Positions 29,129-37,430 of a stretch of DNA of 64,000 nt are shown piece after piece. Position numbers and translations under genes: made by a program. This DNA comes from Salinicola corii (GTDB taxonomy: Bacteria > Pseudomonadota > Gammaproteobacteria > Pseudomonadales > Halomonadaceae). The stretch lies in the NCBI RefSeq assembly GCF_008298015.1, contig NZ_VTPX01000014.1:31227-95226 (forward strand), written 5' to 3'. Below the pieces are notes generated by a model that had not been told where the DNA came from, ran no database searches, and saw only the letters and a list, made by a program, of their open reading frames with translations. Position 1 is the stretch's first letter; every line of letters begins with the position of its first letter.

Positions 29129-30643
29129 ATGAACGTCGTATTGGTACTGATCGACAGCCTGAACCGTCGGCATCTGACGGCTTACAATGACGACAGTCAG
29201 GTGGATACGCCCAACCTGACACGCTTTGCGAAACGCGCTTGCCGATTCGATAACCATTTCGTTGGCAGCCTGCCCTGTATGCCGGCCCGGCGCGAGATAT
29301 ATACCGGTCGCAAGGAGATGCTCTGGCGACCCTGGGGGCCGATCGAACCCTATGATGACCGCCTACCAAAGTTGCTTGAAACAGCTGGCTACACTACGGC
29401 CATCGTGACGGACCACTACCACTACTGGGAGAACGAAGCTCACGGCTATGTACAGTCTTTCCAGAGCGCTGAACTGGTGCGGGGACATGAACATGACTTC
29501 TGGAAATCACCGATACAGGCCGAGGCGCCGGTACCGGATTGGGTCGACAATATCGAACGTTGGCGACCTGGCTCGGGGCGTCGCTATTACTCGAACGTTT
29601 GCGATTTCGGCGACGAGTCGGATTATTTTCCAGCCCGGGTGTTCTCCAGTGCAGCCCGGTGGTTAAACACCCATGCGCAGCAGTCGAGACCGTTCTTTCT
29701 ACAGATCGAGTCGTTCGACGTTCACGAACCTTTCGATGTACCTGAGCCCTATGCTTCGATGTACGGGCAGGGATCGGAGCGCCAACGCTTTACACTTTGG
29801 CCGCCGTATCAGGATGCGGTAGATCTCGATGCCTTTCTGCAGGAGGCATCCGAGGAGGAACTCGATTTCATTCGCGCGCAGTATGCCGGCAAGTTAACCA
29901 TGGTCGATCGCTGGTTCGGCGAGGTACTGGATGCGCTGGACGAGCAGGCCTTGTGGGATAAGACGATGGTGATCGTCACTACCGATCATGGCCACGATCT
30001 GGCCGAGCGGGGCAAATTTGGCAAGCAGTATCCGCATTACGACTCTCATGCCAATATTCCGCTACTGGTATGGCATCCCGGCACACTGAACCAGTCGCCG
30101 GTCACTGCACTCACTCAAACCGTGGATTATTTTTCCACGATTCTCAATGCCGCTGGGCTGGATTCTTCCATCGCACCACACGGACGAAGCTTTTTGCCGT
30201 TGTTGACGGAGTCCTCCAGCGCGCATCGCGAGGCGATTTTATACGGCACTTTCGGTCAGGGAGTGTGCTGTACCGATGGAGAATGGACGATCTTCAAATC
30301 GCCGGAGACTGATGGCTCGTTGAACTACTACTCCCCGATGATCTACAAGGCTATCAGCGATACCTTGGTCGACACCGTTGTGCCGCCTGCAAGGCACGGG
30401 CATTTCATCCCTGGCGTCGACATGGCCCAGTGGCAGGTACCGGTCGAAATCAATGCGCGCAGCCTGCATGCCCATGCCCGCACCAATGCGCTTTATCACC
30501 GCACCGACGATCCTGATCAGCAATACAACCTTTGGGACCGCGAGCCCTCGCAGCGTGAGCGTATGCTAAAGATCCTGTCGCGGCTGATGAACGATGAAGG
30601 GGCGCCCGACGAGCAGTTCGATCGTTTGGGTGTGCCCCATTAG
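29129..30643 (+). CDS. Type I sulfatase (alkaline-phosphatase superfamily)
   Basis: A 504-residue sulfatase. The consensus CxPxR is present as Cys50-Met-Pro-Ala-Arg54 followed by REIYTGR. That cysteine must be converted to formylglycine by a maturase. Metal ligands fit VLVLIDSLN (Asp9) and VTTDHGHDLAERG (about residue 285). No signal peptide is visible, so it should act in the cytoplasm on an imported sulfate ester. The ATG at 29129 follows GGAG. The substrate is not evident; it does not closely resemble choline sulfatase by eye. No sulfatase-maturase gene is in the window. Confidence 0.9.
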   Translation: MNVVLVLIDSLNRRHLTAYNDDSQVDTPNLTRFAKRACRFDNHFVGSLPCMPARREIYTGRKEMLWRPWGPIEPYDDRLPKLLETAGYTTAIVTDHYHYWENEAHGYVQSFQSAELVRGHEHDFWKSPIQAEAPVPDWVDNIERWRPGSGRRYYSNVCDFGDESDYFPARVFSSAARWLNTHAQQSRPFFLQIESFDVHEPFDVPEPYASMYGQGSERQRFTLWPPYQDAVDLDAFLQEASEEELDFIRAQYAGKLTMVDRWFGEVLDALDEQALWDKTMVIVTTDHGHDLAERGKFGKQYPHYDSHANIPLLVWHPGTLNQSPVTALTQTVDYFSTILNAAGLDSSIAPHGRSFLPLLTESSSAHREAILYGTFGQGVCCTDGEWTIFKSPETDGSLNYYSPMIYKAISDTLVDTVVPPARHGHFIPGVDMAQWQVPVEINARSLHAHARTNALYHRTDDPDQQYNLWDREPSQRERMLKILSRLMNDEGAPDEQFDRLGVPH

Positions 30644-30723
30644 GTTTCGTCTGGAAGCGACGTCGCCCGGCAACGTGAACGGAATCAGGCATGGTAGGAC
30701 AAACCTGATTCTCACTGGCTTCG

Positions 30724-30761
30724 ACTCGGGCGACGGCAATGATTGTCGCTCGAGTTGTTTT
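30724..30761 (+). terminator. Rho-independent terminator after the sulfatase gene
   Basis: ACTCGGGCGAC (30724-30734) pairs with GTCGCTCGAGT (30745-30755), 11 pairs with one G-U in RNA, around a 10-base loop. TGTTTT follows. It lies 80 bases after the sulfatase stop. Confidence 0.7.
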
Positions 30762-30845
30762 GGGTTTGACCGCGGCCAGAAATTGACAATTTATCGATAA
30801 TTTTTAGGTATTGGTGAAATACTATCTATTGATGACGACTGATTT

Positions 30846-31159
30846 GTGGCCATACTCGGCGGCTCGCTGACCAATACGATCATCCTGCTGATCGTTAGCC
30901 AGTGGGTGCAGTACGCAAGGCTCGTGCGCGGCTCGGTACTTTACTGCTCGAGAGCTCGCTGACGTTTCTGGGATTGGGCGTCGACCCGACGATTCTCTCA
31001 TGGAGAGGCATGCTGGCTGAAGGTCGCACCTATTTGCAGACCGTCTGGTGGATTTTCGTGTTCTCGGGGTTGGCCATCCTCTGCACCGTGCTCGGCCTTA
31101 ACCTGCTAGGTGACTGGCTACGCGATCTACTCGACCCGACCGGAAGGACAAACCGTTGA
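30846..31159 (+). pseudogene. Remnant of a DppC/OppC-type ABC permease with internal deletion
   Basis: Reading from 30846, one frame gives VAILGGSLTNTIILLIVSQWVQYARLVRGSVL, the middle of a peptide-type permease (shown here only as a landmark, roughly 32 codons). After a frame change near 30935 a second frame gives LLESSLTFLGLGVDPT and then the normal C-terminus GLNLLGDWLRDLLDPTGR with a stop at 31157-31159. The first half of the gene and the segment that should contain the EAA loop are missing. The stop overlaps the start of the M14 peptidase gene, so the peptidase was once the next gene of an ABC importer operon. Confidence 0.85.
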
Positions 31160-32892
31160 TCCTGTTCGAGAAACGTTACCCCGCGACGCTCGATCTGCTC
31201 GTCGCCGAGTCCACGGCACGAAGGCTGGAAACCTGGACGTTCGACGACCGGGAAACGCGGCGGGCGGTCGAGGACGCACTGGCGAGCCGCGGCATCCGCG
31301 CACGCTGTCGCTCGGCCTACAAGCCGCTGGTCTGCGCCTTCCGAGAGGAGATCGCGACCGAGGGGCTGACGTGCGTCGAGGTCACCTACCCCCGGCATCC
31401 TGCCGCCCCGTCATCGCGCTTCCTGCTGGAGAGCTATCCGCTGTCGGCGCTCTATCCCGGCGTCGGTTTTCAGTTTACGGCGGACGAGGTGTGTGACGAG
31501 CTGCCGGTCTACCGCCTGTGGTTGCGTTACGCCGATGGGCGAGACGAGCATCTGGAAGTACTTGCGCCCAACCGCTGGCATCTCGACTTCGCGGATGAAC
31601 AGGCGCTGTCCCCCTGCGGCTGGCAGATCGTCGACGGTGCAGGCGGATCCCTGACGACGGCCTATGAGCAGCTCTTCGCCGAGGCGATGACGGCCATCCG
31701 CGAGGCCGAATGGGACACGCCAAATGGGGGCGGGGAGCCCTATTTCGAGGAGCTCAACATCGGCGCCAGGCTGCCGATCGCCGATGAGCCTCTCGGCTAT
31801 GCCGACGAGGTGCTGTCGCTGCGGGAAGCCCTGCACGAGGAGTTCTACTTCTCGCTGTTGGAGGTGTTCCAGCGTCGCTCGGGGAGGCTGTTGGGCGATC
31901 GCCATCTGCAACCGGGGCAAATCGTACCGGAGATCCGGCTCGGCAACGGCTACGAGGTAAAGGTGGAGACGCGTGCTTACGACCGCGGGTCGATGCCGTC
32001 CCGTCGTGAGCCGCTCGACGCCGTGACCCGGCCGTTATCGTCCACGCAGATCGCCGACGAACTGATGACGCTCGGCGGTACCCCGTTTTATGCGACCTCG
32101 GTCGCAGGGCGACGAGTCGAGGGTCGCTACGTGGCCGGGCGCGATCGTGGCGTGATCATCTCCGCCGGCCAGCACGCCAACGAGACCAGTTCACCCGCGG
32201 GGACGCTGCTGGCGGCACAGGCGCTGGTGAGGCGTGGCGGGGCCCACTTCACGCTCTGTCCGCTCGAGAACCCGGACGGCTATGCGTTGCACCGGCGCCT
32301 GATGGCGGACAACCCACGGCACATGCATCACGCCGCCCGCTACACCGCGCTGGGCGACGATCTGGAATATCGTGAAGCGGAGCGATACGAAACGGCCATT
32401 CGTCTCGAGGCGGAGCGGCTCAGCGGGGCGAGACTGCATCTCAACCTGCATGGCTATCCGGCCCATGAGTGGACGCGGCCGCTGTCGGGCTATGTTCCGC
32501 GCGGCTTCGAGATGTGGACACTACCGAAAGGGTTCTTCCTGATCCTGCGTCATGCCGCCGGCTGGGCCGACGCCTCGCGCTGGCTGATCGAGGCGGTCAC
32601 GCTGGCGCTCGACGAGGTACCGGGACTGCGCGCCTTCAACGATCGCCAGATCGCCCTGTTCGAGACCCATGCCGGCGATACCGGATTCGAGACGGTCAAC
32701 GGTTTCCCGTGTCTGGTCACGGAGGACGACCGCCACCGGGTACCGATGACGCTGATCACCGAGTATCCGGACGAGACGGTCTACGGCGCTGACTTCCAGG
32801 CCGCCGTGGCGGCCCAGCGGGCGACGGTGCTGGCGGCTTATCGAGCGTACCAGCGAATGCCCGAGCGCCTGCTCGCCGGCATGCCACACTAA
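31156..32892 (+). CDS. M14-family zinc carboxypeptidase-like protein
   Basis: A 578-residue protein whose C-terminal half is an M14 metallopeptidase domain. The zinc motif is SAGQHANETSS (HxxE near residue 340), the third ligand is in HLNLHGYPAHEW (about 430), and CPLENPDGYAL is the substrate-side motif. The N-terminal half (about 300 residues) is not assigned. The start is TTG at 31156, overlapping the stop of the permease remnant, which indicates former translational coupling to a peptide importer. The enzyme looks intact. It probably trims imported peptides or amides in the cytoplasm. The 3' end overlaps the convergent amidase gene by four bases. Confidence 0.82.
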   Translation: MILFEKRYPATLDLLVAESTARRLETWTFDDRETRRAVEDALASRGIRARCRSAYKPLVCAFREEIATEGLTCVEVTYPRHPAAPSSRFLLESYPLSALYPGVGFQFTADEVCDELPVYRLWLRYADGRDEHLEVLAPNRWHLDFADEQALSPCGWQIVDGAGGSLTTAYEQLFAEAMTAIREAEWDTPNGGGEPYFEELNIGARLPIADEPLGYADEVLSLREALHEEFYFSLLEVFQRRSGRLLGDRHLQPGQIVPEIRLGNGYEVKVETRAYDRGSMPSRREPLDAVTRPLSSTQIADELMTLGGTPFYATSVAGRRVEGRYVAGRDRGVIISAGQHANETSSPAGTLLAAQALVRRGGAHFTLCPLENPDGYALHRRLMADNPRHMHHAARYTALGDDLEYREAERYETAIRLEAERLSGARLHLNLHGYPAHEWTRPLSGYVPRGFEMWTLPKGFFLILRHAAGWADASRWLIEAVTLALDEVPGLRAFNDRQIALFETHAGDTGFETVNGFPCLVTEDDRHRVPMTLITEYPDETVYGADFQAAVAAQRATVLAAYRAYQRMPERLLAGMPH

Positions 32893-34385
32893 CCCGCGGA
32901 CGCCAATGCCGGTGGCAAGCGGGCGAGGTCGCCACCGACCGCCTCGAAGGCGCGCGCCAGTTGCAGCACGCCCCAGTCATCCCGGGGCCTGCCGATCAGT
33001 TGAAAGCCCATCGGCAGGCCGCCGTCGTTGATGCCGGCCGGCAGGCTGATGGCCGGGGCGCCGAGCATCGAGGCGGGGATCACCACCTCCATCCAGCGAT
33101 GGTAGCTGTCCAGCGTGCGACCGGCGATCTCGCGGGGCCAGTGGGTCTCCACGTCGAACGGGAACACCTGGGCGCTGGGCATTGCCAGGTAGTCGAACCG
33201 CTCGAACAGCGCGCTCCAGGCTCGATAGGCGTCGCCACGCTGCACGTTGGCGGCGTGAATGTCCTGAGCCGAGAGTCGCAGGCCATGTTCGACCTCCCAC
33301 TGCGCTTCCGGCTTCAAGCGGTCGCGGGTCGCGGGGTCGGCGTAGTACGCGCCCAGTTTGCCGGCGACGGACCCGTGCCGCAGCGTCGTCCAACTTTGCC
33401 ACAGCACGTCCGGGTCGAACGGCATGTCGCCGACTTCGACCTGGGCGCCGAGTCCGACGAATCGATCCAACGCCGCTTCACACAACGCGAGGACGCCGGA
33501 CTCCATCGCCAGATGCCCGCCCCAGTCACCCAGCCAGCCGATCCTGAGGCCTTGAGCGTCGCGCTCGAGCGAGGTCCCGATATCGCGGGTGCCGCTCCGC
33601 AGCGGCTCACCCAGCGACAGTGGGACACGCGGGTCGAAGCCGGACTGGATCTCCAGCAGTCGCGCCACGTCCTCGACGGTTCGGCCCATCGGGCCGTTGG
33701 TGGCGAGCTGCTGGCCGAACGGGTCGGCGGCCAACTCCGGGACCCGCCCGAAGGAAGGCCGAAAGCCGATCACGTGATTGAAGGCGGCAGGATTGCGCAA
33801 CGAGCCCATCATGTCGCTGCCGTCGGCCACCGGCAGCATTCGCACGGCCAGGGCTGCCGCCGCGCCACCGCTGGAACCGCCTGCGGTGCGGGTGTGATCG
33901 AAGGCATTGCGGGTGGCGCCGAAGACCGGATTGTAGGATTGCGAGCCGAGGCCAAATTCAGGCGTGTTGGTCTTGCCGACGATGATGGCGCCGGCGGCTC
34001 GCATGCGTTCTACCATCAGACTGTCCTGGGTGGCCATCTGACCGGCAAGCAGCGGCGAACCCTGCGTCGTTGGCAGGCCCGCCGCATCCGACAGATCCTT
34101 GATCGCCTGCGGGAAGCCGTGCATCCAGCCCCGCGAGCGACCGGCCGAGAGTTCCCTGTCGGCGGCGTCGGCCTCGGCGAGCAGTGCTGCCCGCTCGCGC
34201 CGCGAGACGATGGCGTTGACCAGCGGATTGGCAGCGTCGATATGGTCGAGGTAGGCGCTCATCACCTCCCGGCAGGAGACGGCGCGATCGTGAAGCTGCC
34301 GCGACAGCGTGGTGGCATCCCAGGTCACGATCTCGGTCAGGGCGAGCGCCGGCGCGGCGCGATTCGAATCGGAAAGCGGTGTCAT
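32889..34385 (-). CDS. Amidase signature family hydrolase
   Basis: A 498-residue amidase. The Ser-cisSer-Lys triad is visible: Lys96 in FPQAIKDLSDAAG, Ser171 in the GGSSGG motif, and the nucleophile Ser195 in VADGSDMMGSLRNPA. It releases ammonia or an amine from an amide; the substrate cannot be read from sequence. The start at 34385 gives a normal N-terminus, but no purine-rich ribosome site precedes it. Instead AACAACAA lies 12 bases upstream, where Hfq could compete with ribosomes. An in-frame ATG at 34421 is the alternative start. It lies downstream of acdS on the same strand. Confidence 0.9.
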   Translation of the reverse strand: MTPLSDSNRAAPALALTEIVTWDATTLSRQLHDRAVSCREVMSAYLDHIDAANPLVNAIVSRRERAALLAEADAADRELSAGRSRGWMHGFPQAIKDLSDAAGLPTTQGSPLLAGQMATQDSLMVERMRAAGAIIVGKTNTPEFGLGSQSYNPVFGATRNAFDHTRTAGGSSGGAAAALAVRMLPVADGSDMMGSLRNPAAFNHVIGFRPSFGRVPELAADPFGQQLATNGPMGRTVEDVARLLEIQSGFDPRVPLSLGEPLRSGTRDIGTSLERDAQGLRIGWLGDWGGHLAMESGVLALCEAALDRFVGLGAQVEVGDMPFDPDVLWQSWTTLRHGSVAGKLGAYYADPATRDRLKPEAQWEVEHGLRLSAQDIHAANVQRGDAYRAWSALFERFDYLAMPSAQVFPFDVETHWPREIAGRTLDSYHRWMEVVIPASMLGAPAISLPAGINDGGLPMGFQLIGRPRDDWGVLQLARAFEAVGGDLARLPPALASAG

Positions 34386-34396
34386 GAGGGGAGAGC

Positions 34397-34404
34397 TTGT
34401 TGTT
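34397..34404 (-). promoter_or_regulatory. Candidate Hfq/Crc catabolite-repression motif before the amidase
   Basis: AACAACAA on the minus strand begins 19 bases and ends 12 bases before the amidase ATG. It matches the AAnAAnAA pattern bound by Hfq with Crc in Pseudomonas catabolic mRNAs, and it fits the (CAA)n blocks of the RNA at 52842-53331. If the upstream start at 34421 is the real one, it lies inside the early coding region, which is also a known target position. Confidence 0.4.
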
Positions 34405-34511
34405 GGAGGTGGCTCCAGCATAGCGCAATGGGGCGCGGAATCACCGCCGATGCCACGCCGGGACCCGGCGACGGATCGTGCCGCCGGAGCCACCATTTCC
34501 GCAGATCGTGT

Positions 34512-35528
34512 TCAGCCGCGAGAGAACCATTCGCTGTAGGCGCTGAGCGCCGGCGCGCCGCCCAGATGCGCATAAAGCACTTTCGAACCCGCCGGGAATT
34601 CGCCCAGACGAACCTTCTCGATCATGCCGTGCATCGACTTGCCTTCGTAGACCGGGTCGGTCAGTACGCCCTCGAGCCGCCCGCAGAGCCGGATCGCTTC
34701 CAGCGTGCCGTCGTTGGGCAGGCCGTATTCCGGATAGCCGAACCGCGTATCGAGCACCACGTCGTCGGCGGCGATCGGCTGGCCGAGCTCCACCAGGTCG
34801 GCGGTGTGCTGGGCGATGCGCAGAATCTGGGCATGGGTCTGCTCCGGCTTGGCGGAGGCATCGATACCGATCACCTGGCGGGCACGCCCGTCGGCGGCGA
34901 AACCGACGACCATGCCGGCCTGGGTGCTGCCGGTGACCGAGCAGACCACGATGTAGTCGAAGGTGAAGCCCAGTTCGCGCTCCTGCTGGCGCACTTCCTC
35001 GGCGAAGCCGACGAAGCCGAGACCGCCGTAGGGATGCTCCGAACAGCCGGCGGGAATCGGGAACGGCTTGCCACCCTTGGCCCGAACGCTCTCCAGGGCG
35101 CGTTCCCAGCTCTCGCGGATGCCGATATCGAAGCCGGCCGGATCGAGGCGCACGTCGGCGCCCATGATCCGCGACAGTTCGATGTTGCCGACCTTGTCGT
35201 AACTGGCATCGTGATAGTTGACCCAGTTCTCCTGGACCAGAACGCAGTCGAGTCCCAGGTGGGCGGCCGCGGCGGCGACCTGGCGCGTCTGGTTGGATTG
35301 GATGCCGCCGATCGAGACCAGGGTGTCGTAGCCGCCCTCCAGCACTTCCGGGATCAGGTACTCCAGCTTGCGGGTCTTGTTGCCGCCGAAGGCGAGTCCG
35401 CTGTTGCAGTCCTCGCGCTTGGCGTAGAGCTCGACCTCGCCGCCGAGATGCTCGCTCAGGCGCTTGAGCGGGGTGATGGGAGAGGGGCCGAATGTCAGCG
35501 GATAGCGAGTGAACTTGTCGAGTTTCAT
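34512..35528 (-). CDS. acdS: 1-aminocyclopropane-1-carboxylate deaminase
   Basis: A 338-residue PLP enzyme that splits ACC, the plant ethylene precursor, into 2-oxobutanoate and ammonia. It aligns almost residue for residue with the Pseudomonas enzyme. The residues that separate true ACC deaminase from D-cysteine desulfhydrase are present: Lys51 (PLP), Ser78, Tyr294, Glu295 and Leu322. The ATG at 35528 is preceded by GGAG, and AGAACAACA lies a further 10 bases upstream. It is divergent from an Lrp-type regulator (acdR), the usual arrangement in Proteobacteria. Its presence suggests a plant-associated life. Confidence 0.97.
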   Translation of the reverse strand: MKLDKFTRYPLTFGPSPITPLKRLSEHLGGEVELYAKREDCNSGLAFGGNKTRKLEYLIPEVLEGGYDTLVSIGGIQSNQTRQVAAAAAHLGLDCVLVQENWVNYHDASYDKVGNIELSRIMGADVRLDPAGFDIGIRESWERALESVRAKGGKPFPIPAGCSEHPYGGLGFVGFAEEVRQQERELGFTFDYIVVCSVTGSTQAGMVVGFAADGRARQVIGIDASAKPEQTHAQILRIAQHTADLVELGQPIAADDVVLDTRFGYPEYGLPNDGTLEAIRLCGRLEGVLTDPVYEGKSMHGMIEKVRLGEFPAGSKVLYAHLGGAPALSAYSEWFSRG

Positions 35529-35540
35529 GGGAGCTCCGGC

Positions 35541-35549
35541 TGTTGTTCT
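35541..35549 (-). promoter_or_regulatory. Candidate Hfq-binding AACAACA motif in the acdS leader
   Basis: AGAACAACA on the minus strand ends 12 bases before the acdS ATG and abuts the GGAG ribosome site. It is similar in place and sequence to the motif at the amidase start. The match is shorter, so confidence is lower. Confidence 0.3.
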
Positions 35550-35739
35550 GGAGTCGTGATGGAGTTGTGTCGTCGTGATGGCAATGACTCGATCTATCCT
35601 AGAGCGAAATGGCGTGCGACGTGTTGCAAATTGGAGCGGTTGATTGGCTTAAAAATCGTCGATACCGCAAAAAATTCGGTTTATATTTCGAGTAACCGAG
35701 AATACGTGAAATTAAATTAACAAAAGGGTGAGCCAGGCC

Positions 35740-36231
35740 ATGCCCCAGATCAGCAGCGACGCGGGCGCGTCACTGGACCGGATCGATCGCCAGATCCTCG
35801 ATCAGCTGCAGCGCGACGCCTCGATCTCCAACGTCGCGCTGGCGGAGCGCGTCAACCTCAGCCCGCCCGCCTGTCTGCGGCGGGTCGAGAGGCTCAAGCA
35901 GCAGGGGATCATCAAGGGGACGGTAGCGTTGCTCGATGCCGACAAGCTCAACGTCGGCATGGTGGTGTTGATCGGCGTCGTACTGGATCGCTCGACACCC
36001 CAGTCGTTTGCCGATTTCGAAGCGGCCGCGCAGCACATCTCGGGCTGTATGGAGTGCCACGTGGTGACCGGGGAGTTCGACTATTTCCTGCTGATTCGCA
36101 CACGTGACAACCAGAGCTTCAACCGACTGCATGCCGAGCAGCTCATCTACCTGCCTGGCGTGCGTCAGATCCGCTCGTTCATGGGCCTGCGGGAGGTGCT
36201 GTCGACGACGCAGTTGCCGTTCGCGAAATGA
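35740..36231 (+). CDS. acdR: Lrp/AsnC-family regulator, probable ACC deaminase regulator
   Basis: A 163-residue regulator with an N-terminal helix-turn-helix (LDRIDRQILDQLQRDASISNVALAERVNLSPPACLRRV, landmark residues about 12-45) and a C-terminal RAM sensor domain (CHVVTGEFDYFLLIR, FMGLREVL). It is divergent from acdS across 211 AT-rich bases, like AcdR, the Lrp-type activator of acdS in Pseudomonas. The ATG at 35740 has AGGGTGAG upstream; an in-frame GTG at 35728 is the alternative. Confidence 0.88.
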   Translation: MPQISSDAGASLDRIDRQILDQLQRDASISNVALAERVNLSPPACLRRVERLKQQGIIKGTVALLDADKLNVGMVVLIGVVLDRSTPQSFADFEAAAQHISGCMECHVVTGEFDYFLLIRTRDNQSFNRLHAEQLIYLPGVRQIRSFMGLREVLSTTQLPFAK

Positions 36232-36266
36232 AGGCGATGCGGTGACGTTCATCTAAGGTCTAACGG

Positions 36267-36281
36267 CATCATAGTATGATG
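36267..36281. promoter_or_regulatory. Perfect palindrome upstream of the glucarate genes
   Basis: CATCATA-G-TATGATG forms a perfect 15-base palindrome, 110 bases before kdgD, and GTATGACAAC follows. Sites of this look (ATnATAC-like half sites) are common for FadR-type GntR regulators that control hexarate genes. No such regulator gene is in the window. Confidence 0.4.
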
Positions 36282-36391
36282 TATGACAACATCGGTATTC
36301 CAATTTCGCGGCTCGTGTTCCTTCGATCGAGGCACAGCGGCTGGGCGACTCAGTGACCGATTTACGTTAACCCACGATGAGGGGAGTCAAG

Positions 36392-37309
36392 GTGAATTTT
36401 TCCAAAGAAGCGGTTGTTGCCTCTATCAAGGATGGCCTGTTGTCCTTCCCGGTGACCGATTTCGATGCCAATGGCAAGTTCGATACCGACGGCTATCGTC
36501 GCCGTCTGCTGTGGCTGAAGGAGTACGAGGTCTCCGCCCTTTTCGTGGCCGGCGGTACCGGCGAGTTCTTCAACATGACGATCGAGGAGTATCGTGAAAT
36601 CGTTGCGGTCGCGGTGGAGACCCTCGGCGGGCATGTGCCGATCATCGCCAGCGCCGGACAGAGTGCCGAACTCGCCAAAGCCTATTGCAAAGCCGCCCAG
36701 GAAGCGGGTGCCGACGGCATCCTGCTGATGCCACCGTATCTCACCGAGTGCCCGCAGTCCGGCATCGTCGAGTACGCCGCCAGCGTCTGTGAGTCGACCG
36801 ACCTCAGCGTGATCTACTACAACCGCGCCAACGGCTACCTCAATGTCGATGGCGTCCAGGCGCTGGCCGACCGCTGCCCGAACCTGGTCGGCCTGAAGGA
36901 TGGCAAGGGCGACATGCAGGCGCTCAACATCATCATCAAGACGCTGGGCGATCGCCTCGCCTATGTCGGTGGCGTGCCGACGGCCGAGATCATCGCCGAA
37001 GCCTATCTCGCCATCGGCGTCAGCACCTATTCGTCGGCGGTGTTCAACTTCGTGCCGGAGATGGCGGTGAAGTTCTATCGTGAGCTGCGCCAGGGCAACC
37101 GCGATTTCGTGCGCCAGGCGACACGCGAGTTCTTCATCCCCTTTGTCACCCTGCGCGATACCCAGAAAGGCTATGCCGTCAGCCTGATCAAAGCGGGCGC
37201 CGACCTGGTCGGCTACCCGGGCGGGAACGTGCGCGCGCCGCTGACCATGCCCAGCGAGCAGGAGCGGGCCACGCTCAAGCAGTTGATCGAGAAAGCGCGC
37301 GCGCTCTGA
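36392..37309 (+). CDS. kdgD: 5-dehydro-4-deoxyglucarate dehydratase
   Basis: A 305-residue class I aldolase-like enzyme of the DHDPS family that dehydrates and decarboxylates 5-keto-4-deoxyglucarate to 2-oxoglutarate semialdehyde. The Schiff-base lysine is Lys169 in VGLKDGKGD, and the partner tyrosine is in [20 protein letters not shown] carries the carboxylate-binding loop. The start is GTG at 36392, directly after GAGGGGAG; the ATG five codons upstream lies within that site. It is the first gene of the glucarate cluster, before gudD. Confidence 0.94.
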   Translation: MNFSKEAVVASIKDGLLSFPVTDFDANGKFDTDGYRRRLLWLKEYEVSALFVAGGTGEFFNMTIEEYREIVAVAVETLGGHVPIIASAGQSAELAKAYCKAAQEAGADGILLMPPYLTECPQSGIVEYAASVCESTDLSVIYYNRANGYLNVDGVQALADRCPNLVGLKDGKGDMQALNIIIKTLGDRLAYVGGVPTAEIIAEAYLAIGVSTYSSAVFNFVPEMAVKFYRELRQGNRDFVRQATREFFIPFVTLRDTQKGYAVSLIKAGADLVGYPGGNVRAPLTMPSEQERATLKQLIEKARAL

Positions 37310-37430
37310 GCGACGCACTCTTGCGTACCTTTCATCAAGCCGGAAGCGGCCCTCGGGCTGGCCCGGCGACGGGCGGGGCGGTGACGCCAGCCCGGTTCCC
37401 CAGCGTTCATCGCCTCGACGGAGACTCCCT

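Noticed and set aside
32961..35720. Plus-strand open frame of 919 codons
   Set aside because: It runs antisense to the amidase and acdS, both with intact catalytic residues. Long antisense frames are expected in high-GC DNA.
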